A DNA stretch of 64,000 nucleotides from Onthophagus taurus (GCF_036711975.1 NW_027248937.1:186001-250000), one strand, 5' to 3'. Positions 14,692 through 27,519 are shown, numbered from the stretch's first letter. A program made the numbers and translations. The notes: a model not told the origin generated them from the sequence alone.

Positions 14692-17600
14692 TTGAACTTT
14701 CTATCACTTTTGGTTCCGATAATTCTGTTGACCATATTTGTGATATTCAGGCGCCAAATGACATCTTGGAGCATGTTGGAGATAAAAAACAAAATGTGCC
14801 CAAAATTTGATATTATGACGTTATACGCCGTTCTGAGACATGTTAGAACTTTCTATCACTTTTGGTTCCGATAATTCTGTTGACCATATTTGTGATATTC
14901 AGGCGCCAAATGACATCTTGGAGGATGTTGGAGATAAAAAACAAAATGTGCCCAAAACGTGATATTACGACGTTATACGCCGTTCTGAGACATGTTTGAA
15001 CTTTCTATCACTTTTGGTTCCGATAATTCTGTTGACCATATTTGTGATATTCAGGCGCCAAATGACATGTTGGAGCATGTTGGAGATAAAAAACAAAATG
15101 TGCCCAAAACGTGATATTATGACGTTATACGCCGTTCTGAGACATGTTTGAACTTTCTATCACTTTTGGTTCCGATAATTCTGTTGACCATATTTTTGAT
15201 ATTCAGACGCCAAATGACATCTTTGAGCATGTTGGAGATAAAAAACAAAATGTGCCCAAAACGTTATATTGTGACGTTATACGCCGTTCTGAGATATGTT
15301 TGAACTTTCTATCACTTTTGGTTCCGATAATTCTGTTGACCATATTTGTGATATTCAGGCGCCAAATGACATGTTGGAGCATGTTGGAGATAAAAAACAA
15401 AATGTGCCCAAAACGTGATATTATGACGTTATACGCCGTTCTGAGACATGTTTGAACTTTCTATCACTTCTGGTTCCGATAATTCAGTTGACCATATTTG
15501 TGATATTCAGACGCCAAATGACATCTTTGAGCATGTTGGAGATAAAAAACAAAATGTGCCCAAAACGGTATATTATGACGTTATACGCCGTTCTGAGACA
15601 TGTTTGAACTTTCTATCACTTTTGCTTCCGATAATTCTGTTGACCATATTTGTGATATTCAGACGCCAAATGACATCTTTGAGCATGTTGGAGATAAAAA
15701 ACAAAATGTGCCCAAAACGTTATATTATGACGTTATACGCCGTTCTGAGACATGTTTGAACTTTCTATCACTTTTGGTTCCGATAATTCTGTTGACTATA
15801 TTTGTGATATTCAGGCGCCAAATGACATGTTGGAGCATGTTGGAGATAAAAAACAAAATGTGCCCAAAACGTTATATTATGACGTTATACGCCGTTCTGA
15901 GACATGTTTGAACTTTCTATCACTTTTGGTTCCGATAATTCTGTTGACCATATTTGTGATATTCAGACGCCAAATGACATCTTTGAGCATGTTGGAGATA
16001 AAAAACAAAATGTGCCCAAAACGTGATATTATGACGTTCTACGCCGTTCTGAGACATGTTTGAACTTTCTATCACTTTTGGTTCCGGTAATTCTGTCGAC
16101 CATATATGTGATATTTAGATGCCAAATGTCACATTGGAGCATGTTGGAGATAAAAAACAAAATGTGCCCAAAACGTTATATTATGACGCTATACGCCGTT
16201 CTGAGACATGTTTGAACTTTCTATCACTTTTGGTTCCGATAATTCTGTTGACCATATTTGTGATATTCAGGCGCCAAATGACATGTTGGAGCATGTTGGA
16301 GATAAAAAACAAAATGTGCCCAAAACGTGATATTATGACGTTATACGCCGTTCTGAGACATGTTTGAACTTTCTATCACTTTTGGTTCCGATAATTCTGT
16401 TGACCATATTTGTGATATTCAGGCGCCAAATGACATGTTGGCGCATGTTGGAGATAAAAAACAAAATGTGCCCAAAACGTGATATTATGACGTTATACGC
16501 CGTTCTGAGACATGTTTGAACTTTCTATCACTTTTGGTTCCGATAATTGTGTTGACCATATTTGTGATATTCAGGCGCCAATTGACATGTTGGAGCATGT
16601 TGGAGATAAAAAACAAAATGTGCCCAAAACGTGATATTATGACGTTATACGCCGTTCTGAGACATGTTTGAACTTTCTATCACTTTTGGTTCCGATAATT
16701 CTGTTGACCATATTTGTGATATTCAGACGCCAAATGACATCTTTGAGCATGTTGGAGATAAAAAACAAAATGTGCCCAAAACGTGATATTATGACGTTAT
16801 ACGCCGTTCTGAGACATGTTTGAACTTTCTATCACTTTTGCTTCCGATAATTCTGTTGACCATATTTGTGATATTCAGACGCCAAATGACATCTTTGAGC
16901 ATGTTGGAGATAAAAAACAAAATGTGCCCAAAACGTGATATTATGACGTTATACGCCGTTCTGAGACATGTTTGAACTTTCTATCACTTTTGGTTCCGAT
17001 AATTCAGTTGACCATATTTGTGATATTCAGACGCCAAATGACATCTTTGAGCATGTTGGAGACAAAAAACAAAATGTGCCCAAAACGTGATATTATGACG
17101 TTATACGCCGTTCTGAGACATGTTAGAACTTTCTATCACTTTTGGTTCCGATAATTCTGTTGACCATATTTGTGATATTCAGGCGCCAAATGACATCTTG
17201 GAGCATGTTGGAGATAAAAAACAAAATGTGCCCAAAACGTGATATTATGACGTTATACGCCGTTCTGAGACATGTTAGAACTTTCTATCACTTTTGGTTC
17301 CGATAATTCTGTTGACCATATTTGTGATATTCAGGCGCCAAATGACATTTTGGAGCATGTTGGAGATAAAAAACAAAATGTGCACAAAACGTGATATTAT
17401 GACGTTATACGCCGTTCTGAGACATGTTAGAACTTTCTATCACTTTTGGTTCCGATAATTCTGTTGACAATATTTGTGATATTCAGGCGCCAAATGACAT
17501 CTTGGAGCATGTTGGAGATAAAAAACAAAATGTGCACAAAACGTGATATTATGACGTTATACGCCGTTCTGAGACATGTTTGAACTTTCTATCACTTTTG

Positions 17601-17762
17601 GTTCCGATAATTCAGTTGACCATATTTGTGATATTCAGACGCCAAATGACATCTTTGAGCATGTTGGAGATAAAAAACAAAATGTGCCCAAAACGTGATA
17701 TTATGACGTTATACGCCGTTCTGAGACATGTTAGAACTTTCTATCACTTTTGGTTCCGATAA
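14692..17762 (+). repeat. Higher-order duplicated satellite block, copy 2
   Basis: This is the second copy of the 9828-13050 block. It keeps the same succession of diagnostic monomers, including the GTTCTACGCC, GACGCTATACG and GTTGGCGCATG variants. It differs from copy 1 by one missing monomer and scattered substitutions. Confidence 0.85.
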
Positions 17763-19483
17763 TTCTGTTGACCATATTTGTGATATTCAGGCGCCAAATG
17801 ACATCTTGGAGCATGTTGGAGATAAAAAACAAAATGTGCCCAAAACGTGATATTATGACGTTATACGCCGTTCTGAGACATGTTAGAACTTTCTATCACT
17901 TTTGGTTCCGATAATTCTGTTGACCATATTTGTGATATTCAGGCGCCAAATGACATTTTGGAGCATGTTGGAGATAAAAAACAAAATGTGCCCAAAACGT
18001 GATATTATGACGTTATACGCCGTTCTGAGACATGTTTGAACTTTCTGTCGCTTTTGGTTCCGATAATTCTGTTGACCATATTTGTGATATTCAGGCGCCA
18101 AATGACATCTTGGAACATGTTGGAGATAAAAAACAAAATGTGCCCAAAACGTGATATTATGACGTTATACGCCGTTCTGAGACATGTTTGAACTTTCTAT
18201 CACTTTTGGTTCCGATAATTCTGTTGACCATATTTGTGATATTCAGACGCCAAATGACATCTTTGAGCATGTTGGAGATAAAAAACAAAATGTGCCCAAA
18301 ACGTGATATTATGACGTTATACGCCGTTCTGAGACATGTTTGAACTTTCTATCACTTTTGGTTCCGATAATTCTGTTGACCGTATTTATGTTATTCAGAC
18401 GCCAAATGACATCTTTGAGCATGTTGGAGATAAAAAACAAAATGTGCCCAAAACGTTATATTATGACGTTATACGCCGTTCTGAGACATGTTTGAACTTT
18501 CTATCACTTTTGGTTCCGATAATTCTGTTGACCATATTTGTGATATTCAGACGCCAAATGACATCTTTGAGCATGTTGGAGATAAAAAACAAAATGTGCC
18601 CAAAACGTTATATTATGTCGTTATACGCCGTTCTGAGACATGTTTGAACTTTCTATCACTTTTGGTTCCGATAATTCTGTTGACCATATTTGTGATATTC
18701 AGACGCCAAATGACATCTTTGAGCATGTTGGAGATAAAAAACAAAATGTGCCCAAAACGTGATATTATGACGTTATACGCCGTTCTGAGACATGTTTGAA
18801 CTTTCTATCACTTTTGGTTCCGATAATTCAGTTGACCATATTTGTGATATTCAGACGCCAAATGACATCTTTGAGCATGTTGGAGATAAAAAACAAAATG
18901 TGCCCAAAACGTGATATTATGACGTTATACGCTGTTCTGAGACATGTTAGAACTTTCTATCACTTTTGGTTCCGATAATTCTGTTGACCATATTTGTGAT
19001 ATTCAGGCGACAAATGACATCTTGGAGCATGTTGGAGATAAGAAACAAAATGTGCACAAAACGTGATATTATGACGTTATACGCCGTTCTGAGACATGTT
19101 TGAACTTTCTATCACCTTTGGTTCCGGTAATTCTGTCGACCATATATGTGATATTCAGATTCCAAATGTCACATTGGAGCATGTTGGAGATAAAAAACAA
19201 AATGTGCCCAAAACGTGATATTATGACGTTATACGCCGTTCTGAGACATGTTTGAACTTTCTATCACTTTTGGTTCCGGTAATTCTGTCGACCATATATA
19301 TGATATTTAGATGCCAAATGTCACATTGGAGCATGTTGGAGATAAAAAACAAAATGTGCCCAAAACGTTATATTATGACGTCATACGCCGTACTGAGCCA
19401 TGTTTGAACTTTCTATCACTTTTGGTTCCGATAATTCTGTTGACCATATTTGTGATATTCAGACGCCAAATGACATCTTTGAG

Positions 19484-19489
19484 CATGTT
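19484..19489. other. Paralogous empty Polinton target site
   Basis: CATGTT here lies in a satellite copy that carries the private variants seen on both sides of the Polinton. Upstream is GACGTCATACG (19377), as at 22776 just left of the element. Downstream is GATAAAATAC (19492), as at 40477 just right of it. Removing 22888-40468 and one CATGTT would recreate this local sequence. It therefore looks like a duplicated copy of the pre-insertion site. Confidence 0.85.
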
Positions 19490-21418
19490 GGAGATAAAAT
19501 ACAAAATGTGCCCAAAACGTGATATTATGACGTTATACGCCGTTCTGAGACATGTTAGAACTTTCTATCACTTTTGGTTCCGATAATTCTGTTGACCATA
19601 TTTGTGATATTCAGGCGCCAAATGACATCTTGGAGCATGTTGGAGATAAAAAACTAAATGTGCCCAAAACGTGATATTATGACGTTATACGCCGTTCTGA
19701 GATAAGAAACAAAATGTGCACAAAACGTGATATTATGACGTTATACGCCGTTCAGAGACATGTTTGAACTTTCTATCACTTTTGGTTCCGGTAATTCTGT
19801 CGACCATATATGTGATATTCAGATTCCAAATGTCACATTGGAGCATGTTGGAGATAAAAAACAAAATGTGCCCAAAACGTGATATTATGACGTTATACGC
19901 CGTTCTGAGACATGTTTGAACTTTCTATCACTTTTGGTTCCGGTAATTCTGTCGACCATATATATGATATTTAGATGCCAAATGTCACATTGGAGCATGT
20001 TGGAGATAAAAAACAAAATGTGCCCAAAACGTTATATTATGACGTTATACGCCGTACTGAGCCATGTTTGAACTTTCTATCACTTTTGGTTCCGATAATT
20101 CTGTTGACCATATTTGTGATATTCAGGCGCCAAATGACATGTTGGAGCATGTTGGAGATAAAAAACACAAGGGCCCAAAACGTGATATTATGACGTTATA
20201 CGCCGTTCTGAGACATGTTTGAACTTTCTATCATTTTTGGTTCCGGTAATCCTGTCGACCATATATGTGATATTCAGATTCCAAATGTCACATTGGAGCA
20301 TGTTGGAGATAAAAAACAAAATGTGCCCAAAACGTTATATTATGACGTTATACGTCGTACTGAGCCATGTTTGAACTTTCTATCACTTTTGGTTCCGATA
20401 ATTCAGTTGACCATATTTGTGATATTCAGACGCCAAATGACATCTTTGAGCATGTTGGAGATAAAAAACAAAATGTGCCCAAAACGTGATATTATGACGT
20501 TATACGCCGTTCTGAGACATGTTTGAACTTTCTATCATTTTTGGTTCCGGTAATCCTGTCGACCATATATGTGATATTCAGATTCCAAATGTCACATTGG
20601 AGCATGTTGGAGATAAAAAACAAAATGTGCCCAAAACGTTATATTATGACGTTATACGTCGTACTGAGCCATGTTTGAACTTTCTATCACTTTTGGTTCC
20701 GATAATTCTGTTGACCGTATTTGTGTTATTCAGACGCCAAATGACATCTTTGAGCATGTTGGAGATAAAAAACAAAATGTGCCCAAAACGTGATATTATG
20801 ACGTTATACGCCGTTCTGAGACATGTTTGAACTTTCTATCACTTTTGGTTCCGGTAATTCTGTCGACCATATATGTGATATTTAGATGCCAAATGTCACA
20901 TTGGAGCATGTTGGAGATAAAAAACAAAATGTGCCCAAAACGTTATATTATGACGCTATACGCCGTTCTGAGATATGTTTGAACTTTCTATCACTTTTGG
21001 TTCCGATAATTCTGTTGACCATATTTGTGATATTCAGGCGCCAAATGACATGTTGGAGCATGTTGGAGATAAAAAACAAAATGTGCCCAAAACGTGATAT
21101 TATGACGTTATACGCCGTTCTGAGACATGTTTGAACTTTCTATCACTTTTGGTTCCGATAATTCTGTTGACCATATTTGTGATATTCAGGTGCCAAATGA
21201 CATGTTGGCGCATGTTGGAGATAAAAAACAAAATGTGCCCAAAACGTGATATTATGACGTTATACGCCGTTCTGAGACATGTTTGAACTTTCTATCACTT
21301 TTGGTTCCGATAATTCTGTTGACCATATTTGTGATATTCAGGCGCCAAATGACATGTTGGAGCATGTTGGAGATAAAAAACAAAATGTGCCCAAAACGTG
21401 ATATTATGACGTTAAACG
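19490..21418 (+). repeat. Higher-order block shared with the right flank of the Polinton
   Basis: The stretch matches 40475-42403 at a constant offset of 20985 bp. It includes a shortened 56-bp monomer near 19659, a GGGCCC variant near 20172 and a pair of ATCATTTTTGG monomers near 20230 and 20534. The match stops where the right copy has a 29-bp tandem duplication. Confidence 0.88.
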
Positions 21419-22881
21419 CCGTTCTGAGACATGTTTGAACTTTCTATCACATTTGGTTCCGATAATTCTGTTGACCATATTTGTGATATTCAGACGCCAA
21501 ATGACATCTTTGAGCATGTTGGAGATAAAAAACAAAATGTGCCCAAAACGTGATATTATGACGTTATACGCCGTTCTGAGACATGTTTGAACTTTCCATC
21601 ACTTTTGCTTCCGATAATTCTGTTGACCATATTTGTGATATTCAGACGCCAAATGACATCTTTGAGCATGTTGGAGATAAAAACAAAATGTGCCCAAAAC
21701 GTGATATTATGACGTTATACGCCGTTCTGAGACATGTTTGAACTTTCTATCACTTTTGGTTCCGATAATTCAGTTGACCATATTTGTGATATTCAGACGC
21801 CAAATGACATCTTTGAGCATGTTGGAGATAAAAAACAAAATGTGCCCAAAACGTGATATTATGACGTTATACGCCGTTCTGAGACATGTTAGAACTTTCT
21901 ATCACTTTTGGTTCCGATAATTCTGTTGACCATATTTGTGATATTCAGGCGCCAAATGACAACTTGGAGCATGTTGGAGATAAGAAACAAAATGTGCACA
22001 AAACGTGATATTATGACGTTATACGCCGTTCTGAGACATGTTTGAACTTTCTATCACCTTTGGTTCCGGTAATTCTGTCGACCATATATGTGATATTCAG
22101 ATTCCAAATGTCACATTGGAGCATGTTGGAGATAAAAAACAAAATGTGCCCAAAACGTGATATTATTACGTTATACGCCGTTCTGAGACATGTTTGAACT
22201 TTCTATCACTTTTGGTTCCGGTAATTCTGTCGACCATATATATGATATTTAGATGCCAAATGTCACATTGGAGCATGTTGGAGATAAAAAACAAAATGTG
22301 CCCAAAACGTTATATTATGACGTTATACGCCGTACTGAGCCATGTTTGAACTTTCTATCACTTTTGGTTCCGATAATTCTGTTGACCATATTTGTGATAT
22401 TCAGGCGCCAAATGACATCTTGGAGCATGTTGGAGATAAAAAACAAAATGTGCCCAAAACGTGATATTACGACGTTATACGCCGTTCTGAGACATGTTTG
22501 AACTTTCTATCACTTTTGCTTCCGATAATTCTGTTGACCATATTTGTGACATTCAGACGCCAAATGACATCTTTGAGCATGTTGGAGATAAAAAACAAAA
22601 TGTGCCCAAAACGTGATATTATGACGTTATACGCCGTTCTGAGACATGTTTGAACTTTCTATCACTTTTGGTTCCGGTAATTCTGTCGACCATATATATG
22701 ATATTTAGATGCCAAATGTCACATTGGAGCATGTTGGAGATAAAAAACAAAATGTGCCCAAAACGTTATATTATGACGTCATACGCCGTACTGAGCCATG
22801 TTTGAACTTTCTATCACTTTTGGTTCCGATAATTCTGTTGACCATATTTGTGATATTCAGACGTCAAATGACATCTTTGAG

Positions 22882-22887
22882 CATGTT
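22882..22887. repeat. Polinton target-site duplication, left
   Basis: CATGTT directly precedes the AGTAGT terminus and is repeated exactly after the ACTACT terminus. A 6-bp duplication is the expected size for Polintons/Mavericks. Confidence 0.97.
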
Positions 22888-22901
22888 AGTAGTATAGATT
22901 C

Positions 22902-22959
22902 GCCGATTCAAGAACCTCCTCCTCGAACCTGCGTTCTAGGAGGAGGTTCTTGAATCGGC
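22902..22959. repeat. Terminal hairpin in left TIR
   Basis: Perfect 22-bp inverted arms at 22902-22923 and 22938-22959 flank a 14-nt spacer, starting 15 bp from the element end. The mirror hairpin at the right end is 40397-40418 with 40433-40454. It could act in protein-primed replication, integrase binding or terminal folding; none of these is shown by sequence alone. Confidence 0.9.
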
Positions 22960-22994
22960 AAATTTTTTGGGGGTCAGAGGAGGTTCGATGAGGA

Positions 22995-23014
22995 GAGGAG
23001 GTTCTTGAATCGGC
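22995..23014 (+). repeat. TIR iteron (20-bp motif), outer copy
   Basis: A direct copy of the GAGGAGGTTCTTGAATCGGC motif that also forms the terminal hairpin arm. A further exact copy is at 23381-23400, and right-end counterparts are at 39954-39973 and 40342-40361. Confidence 0.85.
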
Positions 23015-23380
23015 GATTCTTTTGAGGGTCGGAGGAGATTCGATGAAGAGAGGAGGAGGTCAATTAACTTGAGAAGGTCATGTTATTTTGACGAAATTAT
23101 TAAAAATTTATCTTTATTAAAAATGTATCTTTATTTAGGTTATGTTATTAAAAATTTATCTTTATATGTAACCTGTTTACCTAGATGAAAACAATTACTA
23201 TGTTTATCCTTCGACGCTTCTCAATGAACTGGTAATGTTTTCGATATATCTCTTAACTTATTGTACACAAAGGTATACGGTTTTGGGACATGTAGGTATA
23301 CAAATAAGTGAGTCATGATCTACCTGCGGGATATTTTTTAAAATTTATTGTGTAAAGGTATACGGAGCTTTAAAATATGC

Positions 23381-23400
23381 GAGGAGGTTCTTGAATCGGC
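23381..23400 (+). repeat. TIR iteron (20-bp motif), inner copy
   Basis: An exact copy of the 20-bp iteron. It is followed by AATTTTTTGGGG and then GAGGAGGTCAATTAACTT, the same order as in the outer 22938-23070 segment. This suggests the TIR contains an internal duplication of a terminal module. Confidence 0.85.
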
Positions 23401-23590
23401 AAATTTTTTGGGGGGATACGTTCGAGGAGGAGGTCAATTAACTTAATACTAGTAAGTGAGTCATGATCTACCTGCGAGATATTTTTTTAATTTATTATGC
23501 AGAGGTATACGGAGTTATAAATATACATGTATACAAACGCACTCGATGCATCCTCCTCCTCCCCAATAAGTTTCAGGAGCGGTGAGGGTT

Positions 23591-23665
23591 TATAAACGCC
23601 TGCGAAATGTGGTATTGACGTAGTTCTTTCATAACAAGTAGAAGTGTACAACATTAAATTGTAAA
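23591..23665 (+). promoter_or_regulatory. Putative polymerase gene core promoter and 5' UTR
   Basis: TATAAA at 23591-23596 lies just inside the left TIR, about 75 bp before the polymerase start codon, so transcription could begin near 23620. A second TATA-like stretch (TTATAAATATA) is at about 23515. Assignment rests on position and motif only. Confidence 0.55.
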
Positions 23666-26600
23666 ATGGTCGTGTGTGAGGATTGTGGAAAAAGTTTTAC
23701 TCGAGTTGACAATTTAAAAAGACATCAACGATTATCTTGTATTGGCAAGAGAATCAAGCTTGACGCACCGCAAATTCCAAAAGCAGTAAAATGTGAGGCT
23801 TGCGATGATTATGTAAATAGACAATGTTACTCTGCACATTTACGAAGCAACGCACACAAGCGTAACGCTTTTGTTATAATCGATGACGGAGTGGAGAGAA
23901 TAGCTGGAGCATTCGGTGACAAAATTGTCAGTTATCGAATAAGTGAAGAAGGTTTTTTTGTGGATTTGGATGAATTTTCTCATAGAATTCGAGAAAAAAT
24001 ACTAAATCTAATACAAAGCGCAATCGATATTCACCGAAATGTAAAATTAAATATGGAATGTTTTGGTTTGTATTTTTTACAATCAAAGGAAGACTGTGAA
24101 ATAAAATCATTCAATACGAAAAATAAGGTAGTATCATTAGCGTCGGATCTGTATAAAATATATAAGGAATTTATTGATGAAATTTCATCAAAAATGTCAG
24201 AATTCCAGGAACGAGATTCAGGTAAGCGTAATGTGACATAATATACCTATATATTAAAAAATAAATGTTTCAATATTTTATTTAGGATGGACTTTAATGC
24301 AAATTCTCTATATGGAGTTAAATTTAAACAAATATAATCCTATCAGAGCATCTAATTACATCGATCTACCATCGCAAATAAAAGCAAAGCGTGCTGTGAT
24401 AAATATACAAAACGCGGATGATGCATGTTTTGCATGGGCTGTAACATCCGCACTACATGAACCGAACGGTTTACCACAGAGGACATCTTCGTATCCGAAT
24501 TACCTAGACTGCGGCTTAGACTATTCAAATATTGTTTTTCCAGTTAAATTACGAGATATACCTGTATTTGAAAAGCAGAACAAACTATCTATTAATGTAT
24601 ATGGAATAAATGAGTATTTTAAAGACGGTGTTATGAATTATGACATAATTACAATGTATATATGTCGACAAAAAGAAGAAAGACATATAAATTTATTATT
24701 GGTTACAAATGATTCCGGGAATAGTCACTATTGTTGGATAAAAAATCTGTCTCGATTACTATCATCGCAAGCATCGCAGAATGGTCATGAAAAGTATATT
24801 TGCGACGGATGCTTGGTATTCTTTACGTCAGAAAATAAACTTATCCGTCATCAAAGTGACGATTGCAGCAAGGTAAGGGCAATTTTACCAACAACAAATT
24901 TGAAAATAAATAAATATGGAAATGAAGAAAAGGAAAATATACTACAGTTCGAAAATTTTGAACGACAATTAAAAATACCGTTCGTGGTGTATGCAGATTT
25001 TGAAGCATTACAGAAACCGATCGCCGATGCGGAAGCAACAGAACTTAACGATGATAATTCATACTCCGTCAAATGTTTCAAACACGAACCTTATGCATTT
25101 GCATATTATATAAAATGTTCATATGACGAATCATTGTCGAAGTTTGAAATATATCGCGGATGTAATGCTGCTCAAATTTTCATGAGCAAGTTGGAACATG
25201 ACGTTCTGAATATATACAAAAATTATTTAAGCCAACCAAAAGAAATGCTCCCATTACCACCTATTGATAGATTAATACACGAGATGCAGGATATCTGTCA
25301 CATTTGTTCGCACAAAATAAAAGAAGGTAATAAAGTGTGCGATCATGATCACCTAACTGGGTTGTATAGAGGACCCGCACATGCTGTATGTAACATCAAT
25401 TATCAATTACCAAAGTTCATACCGATATTCTTTCACAATCTTTCGAACTACGATTGTCATATGTTTGTGAAAGATATGGCATTAAAAGAAGAAGACGTGG
25501 ACGTTATAGCACAGAATAAAGAAAAGTATATATCATTTTCGAAAAAAATTATCGTAGGAGAAAACATTGACAGCAAGGGAAAGCTAAGGCGGGTTCATAT
25601 GAAATTGAGATTTGTGGATTCATTTAGGTTTATGGCTTTATCGCTAGAGAAGTTGGGTTCATTTTTGGAAGACAACCAATGCGTTCAAATCAGAAAATAT
25701 TTTAGGAACGAAGAACAGTTTCGACTTATACGTCAGAAAGGAGTTTTTCCGTATTCCTTTGTGGATTCATTCGAAAAGCTGAATCTTACCGCTCTGCCAG
25801 ATCGAAGTAGTTTTTACAATACTTTATGCGACGATAGTATAACCGAAGAAAATTATTGTCGTGCACAAACGGTGTGGAACTTATTTAACTGTCGCACTTT
25901 AGGCGAATATAGCGACATTTATTTAACGTCTGACGTTTTACTTTTGGCGGACGTATTTGAGAATTTCCGAACCATCTCGATGAAGTATTACTCTTTAGAT
26001 CCATGTCATTACTTCACAGCGCCGGGCTTCGGTTGGGATGCATTATTACGAATGACAGGGGTAAAATTAGAATTATTAACGGACATAGACATGTTACACT
26101 TCTTTAAAAATGGTATTCGCGGTGGATTAAGTATGTGCACTAAACGCAGTGCGAAGGCTAACAATAAATTAATGATGGAATTTGATGAAACCAAAGACCC
26201 ATCTTATATTTTGTATCTCGACGCTACGAATTTGTATGGACACGCAATGAGACGAAAATTACCGACGGGGGGATTTCGATGGCTATCAGATGAAGAGATT
26301 CAAAAGTTAGATATTTACAATACGGAAGACGATTCCGAAAAGGGTTACGTGTTCGAGGTAGATTTAGAGTATCCGGAAGCAATACATGATGAACACAACG
26401 ATTTGCCATTTTGTCCAGAACGGATTGTACCCCCAGGTTCAAAAAATGCAAAGTTAATAGCAAATTTGGAAAATAAAACAAAATACATCATTCATTACGT
26501 GAATCTAAAGCAGTGTATCAAGTTCGGATTGAAACTAACGAAGATTTACAGAGTATTAGAATTTAAACAATCCAACTGGATGCGGAGCTACATCGATTTC

Positions 26601-27458
26601 AATTCCGATAAACGTGCGAAAGCTAAGAATGAATTTGAAAAAAATCATTACAAAGCAATGAATAACATCGTATACGGTAAGACAATGGAAAATGTGGAAA
26701 AGCGAGTGGATATAAGACTAGTTACCCACTGGGAATGTCGTCATAAGAAACCGGGCGTGGAAGCCCTAATAGCTAAACCAAATTTTAAATCTTCGAAAAT
26801 ATTTTGCGATAATTTGATAGCCGTTCAATTGAACGTCGCGGAAGTTCGTTATTGCAAACCGCTGTATGTAGGTTTCAGTATATTAGAGCTTTCGAAAACC
26901 GTAATGTACAGCTTCTTCTATGATTACTTAAAAGTTAAATATGGAAATAACATAACACTTTTATACACCGATACTGATTCCCTAATCCTAGAAATTACTA
27001 CTCCCAATGTATATGAGGATATAAAAGAAAATATTGAATTTTTTGACACGTCCAATTATCCGTTAGAGAATATACACAATATACCTCGCGGTCGATCTGT
27101 GTTGGGAAGAATGAAAGATGAATATCCAAACAGGTGCATAACGTCATTTGTTGGAACAGGAGCTAAGGCGTACTGCATCACCTTGTTGAATGATAATGTA
27201 AAAAAGGCTAAAGGAGTAAAGAAATATGTTATAGATAAACATTTAAGCGTGACCGATTATAAACGTGTGGTTGAATGTGGCGGATCGGTTCATAAAAAAA
27301 TGTACATTTTTAAGTCAGAATTTCATACTATGTATACCGAATTAAAGAATAAAATTGCTCTTTCATCGTGCGATGATAAACGATACATATTGCCGAACGG
27401 ATGTAATACTTTGGCGTGGGGTCATTGGTTGATAAAAAGATTGAATGCGAATAAATGA
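23666..27458 (+). CDS. POLB: Protein-primed DNA polymerase B (two exons)
   Basis: This is the replicative family-B polymerase of Polintons. Exon 1 is 23666-24221 and exon 2 is 24286-27458. The 64-nt intron begins GTAAGCG, ends TTTATTTAG and restores frame exactly (phase 1), giving about 1242 aa. Exon 1 has two C2H2-type zinc fingers (CEDCGKSF...H and CEACDDY...H). A third C-x2-C/H finger is near 24805. Counting from the ATG at 24297, 3'-5' exonuclease motif I (YADFEA) has D234/E236, and ExoII (HNLSNYD) and ExoIII (YLTSDVLLLAD) follow. A CHIC...CDHDH...CN segment between ExoI and ExoII resembles an HNH-type zinc site. Polymerase motif A (LDATNLYGHAM) has D642, motif B (KAMNNIVYGKTMEN) begins at K786, and motif C (YTDTDS) is at 890-895. 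All catalytic residues are present. It is convergent with the integrase gene. Confidence 0.95.
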
Positions 27459-27513
27459 ATTTAATTTAAAAAAATTGTAAAGAATAATAATGTATTTGTA
27501 ATGTTCGATTGTT

Positions 27514-27519
27514 AATAAA
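27514..27519 (+). terminator. Polyadenylation signal for polymerase gene
   Basis: AATAAA lies 55 bp after the polymerase stop codon in the 97-bp gap before the convergent integrase gene, and is followed by a T-rich stretch. Confidence 0.6.

Larger units (their letters stand above)
1..22887 (+). repeat. 152-bp satellite array 1 (left of Polinton)
   Basis: This is a head-to-tail tandem repeat with a period of 152 bp, about 150 monomers, all in one orientation. Shifted copies recur at exact multiples of 152. Several monomer classes differ mainly in one block of about 50 bp: an A1 form with GGCGCC then CTTGGAG, an A2 form with AGACGCC then CTTTGAG, and B forms with CCGGTAATTCTGTCGACC and CACATTGG. 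A1 and A2 dominate here and B monomers are scattered. The rest of the monomer is nearly invariant. Open frames of 60-103 aa occur where CGTGAT is changed to CGTTAT. They shift frame each monomer, because 152 is not a multiple of 3, and are not genes. A centromeric or heterochromatic role is possible but not shown. Confidence 0.98.
22888..23490 (+). repeat. Polinton left terminal inverted repeat
   Basis: This pairs with the reverse complement of 39866-40468. The outer ~340 bp show only about two mismatches (for example GGAGGAGATTC against GGAGAAGATTC). The inner part is more divergent with small indels. The repeat contains four copies of a 20-bp GAGGAGGTTCTTGAATCGGC-type motif, one inverted, and two copies of an AAGTGAGTCATGATCTACC motif (23306 and 23454). 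It also has three GGTATACGG motifs and two GAGGAGGTCAATTAACTT motifs (23053 and 23427). No gene is supported in it. Confidence 0.95.

Noticed and set aside
1..22887. CRISPR-like or CENP-B-box interpretation of the repeats
   Set aside because: There are no unique spacers between repeats, so it is not CRISPR. I did not find a convincing CENP-B box (TTCG....A..CGGG) in the monomer on reading.
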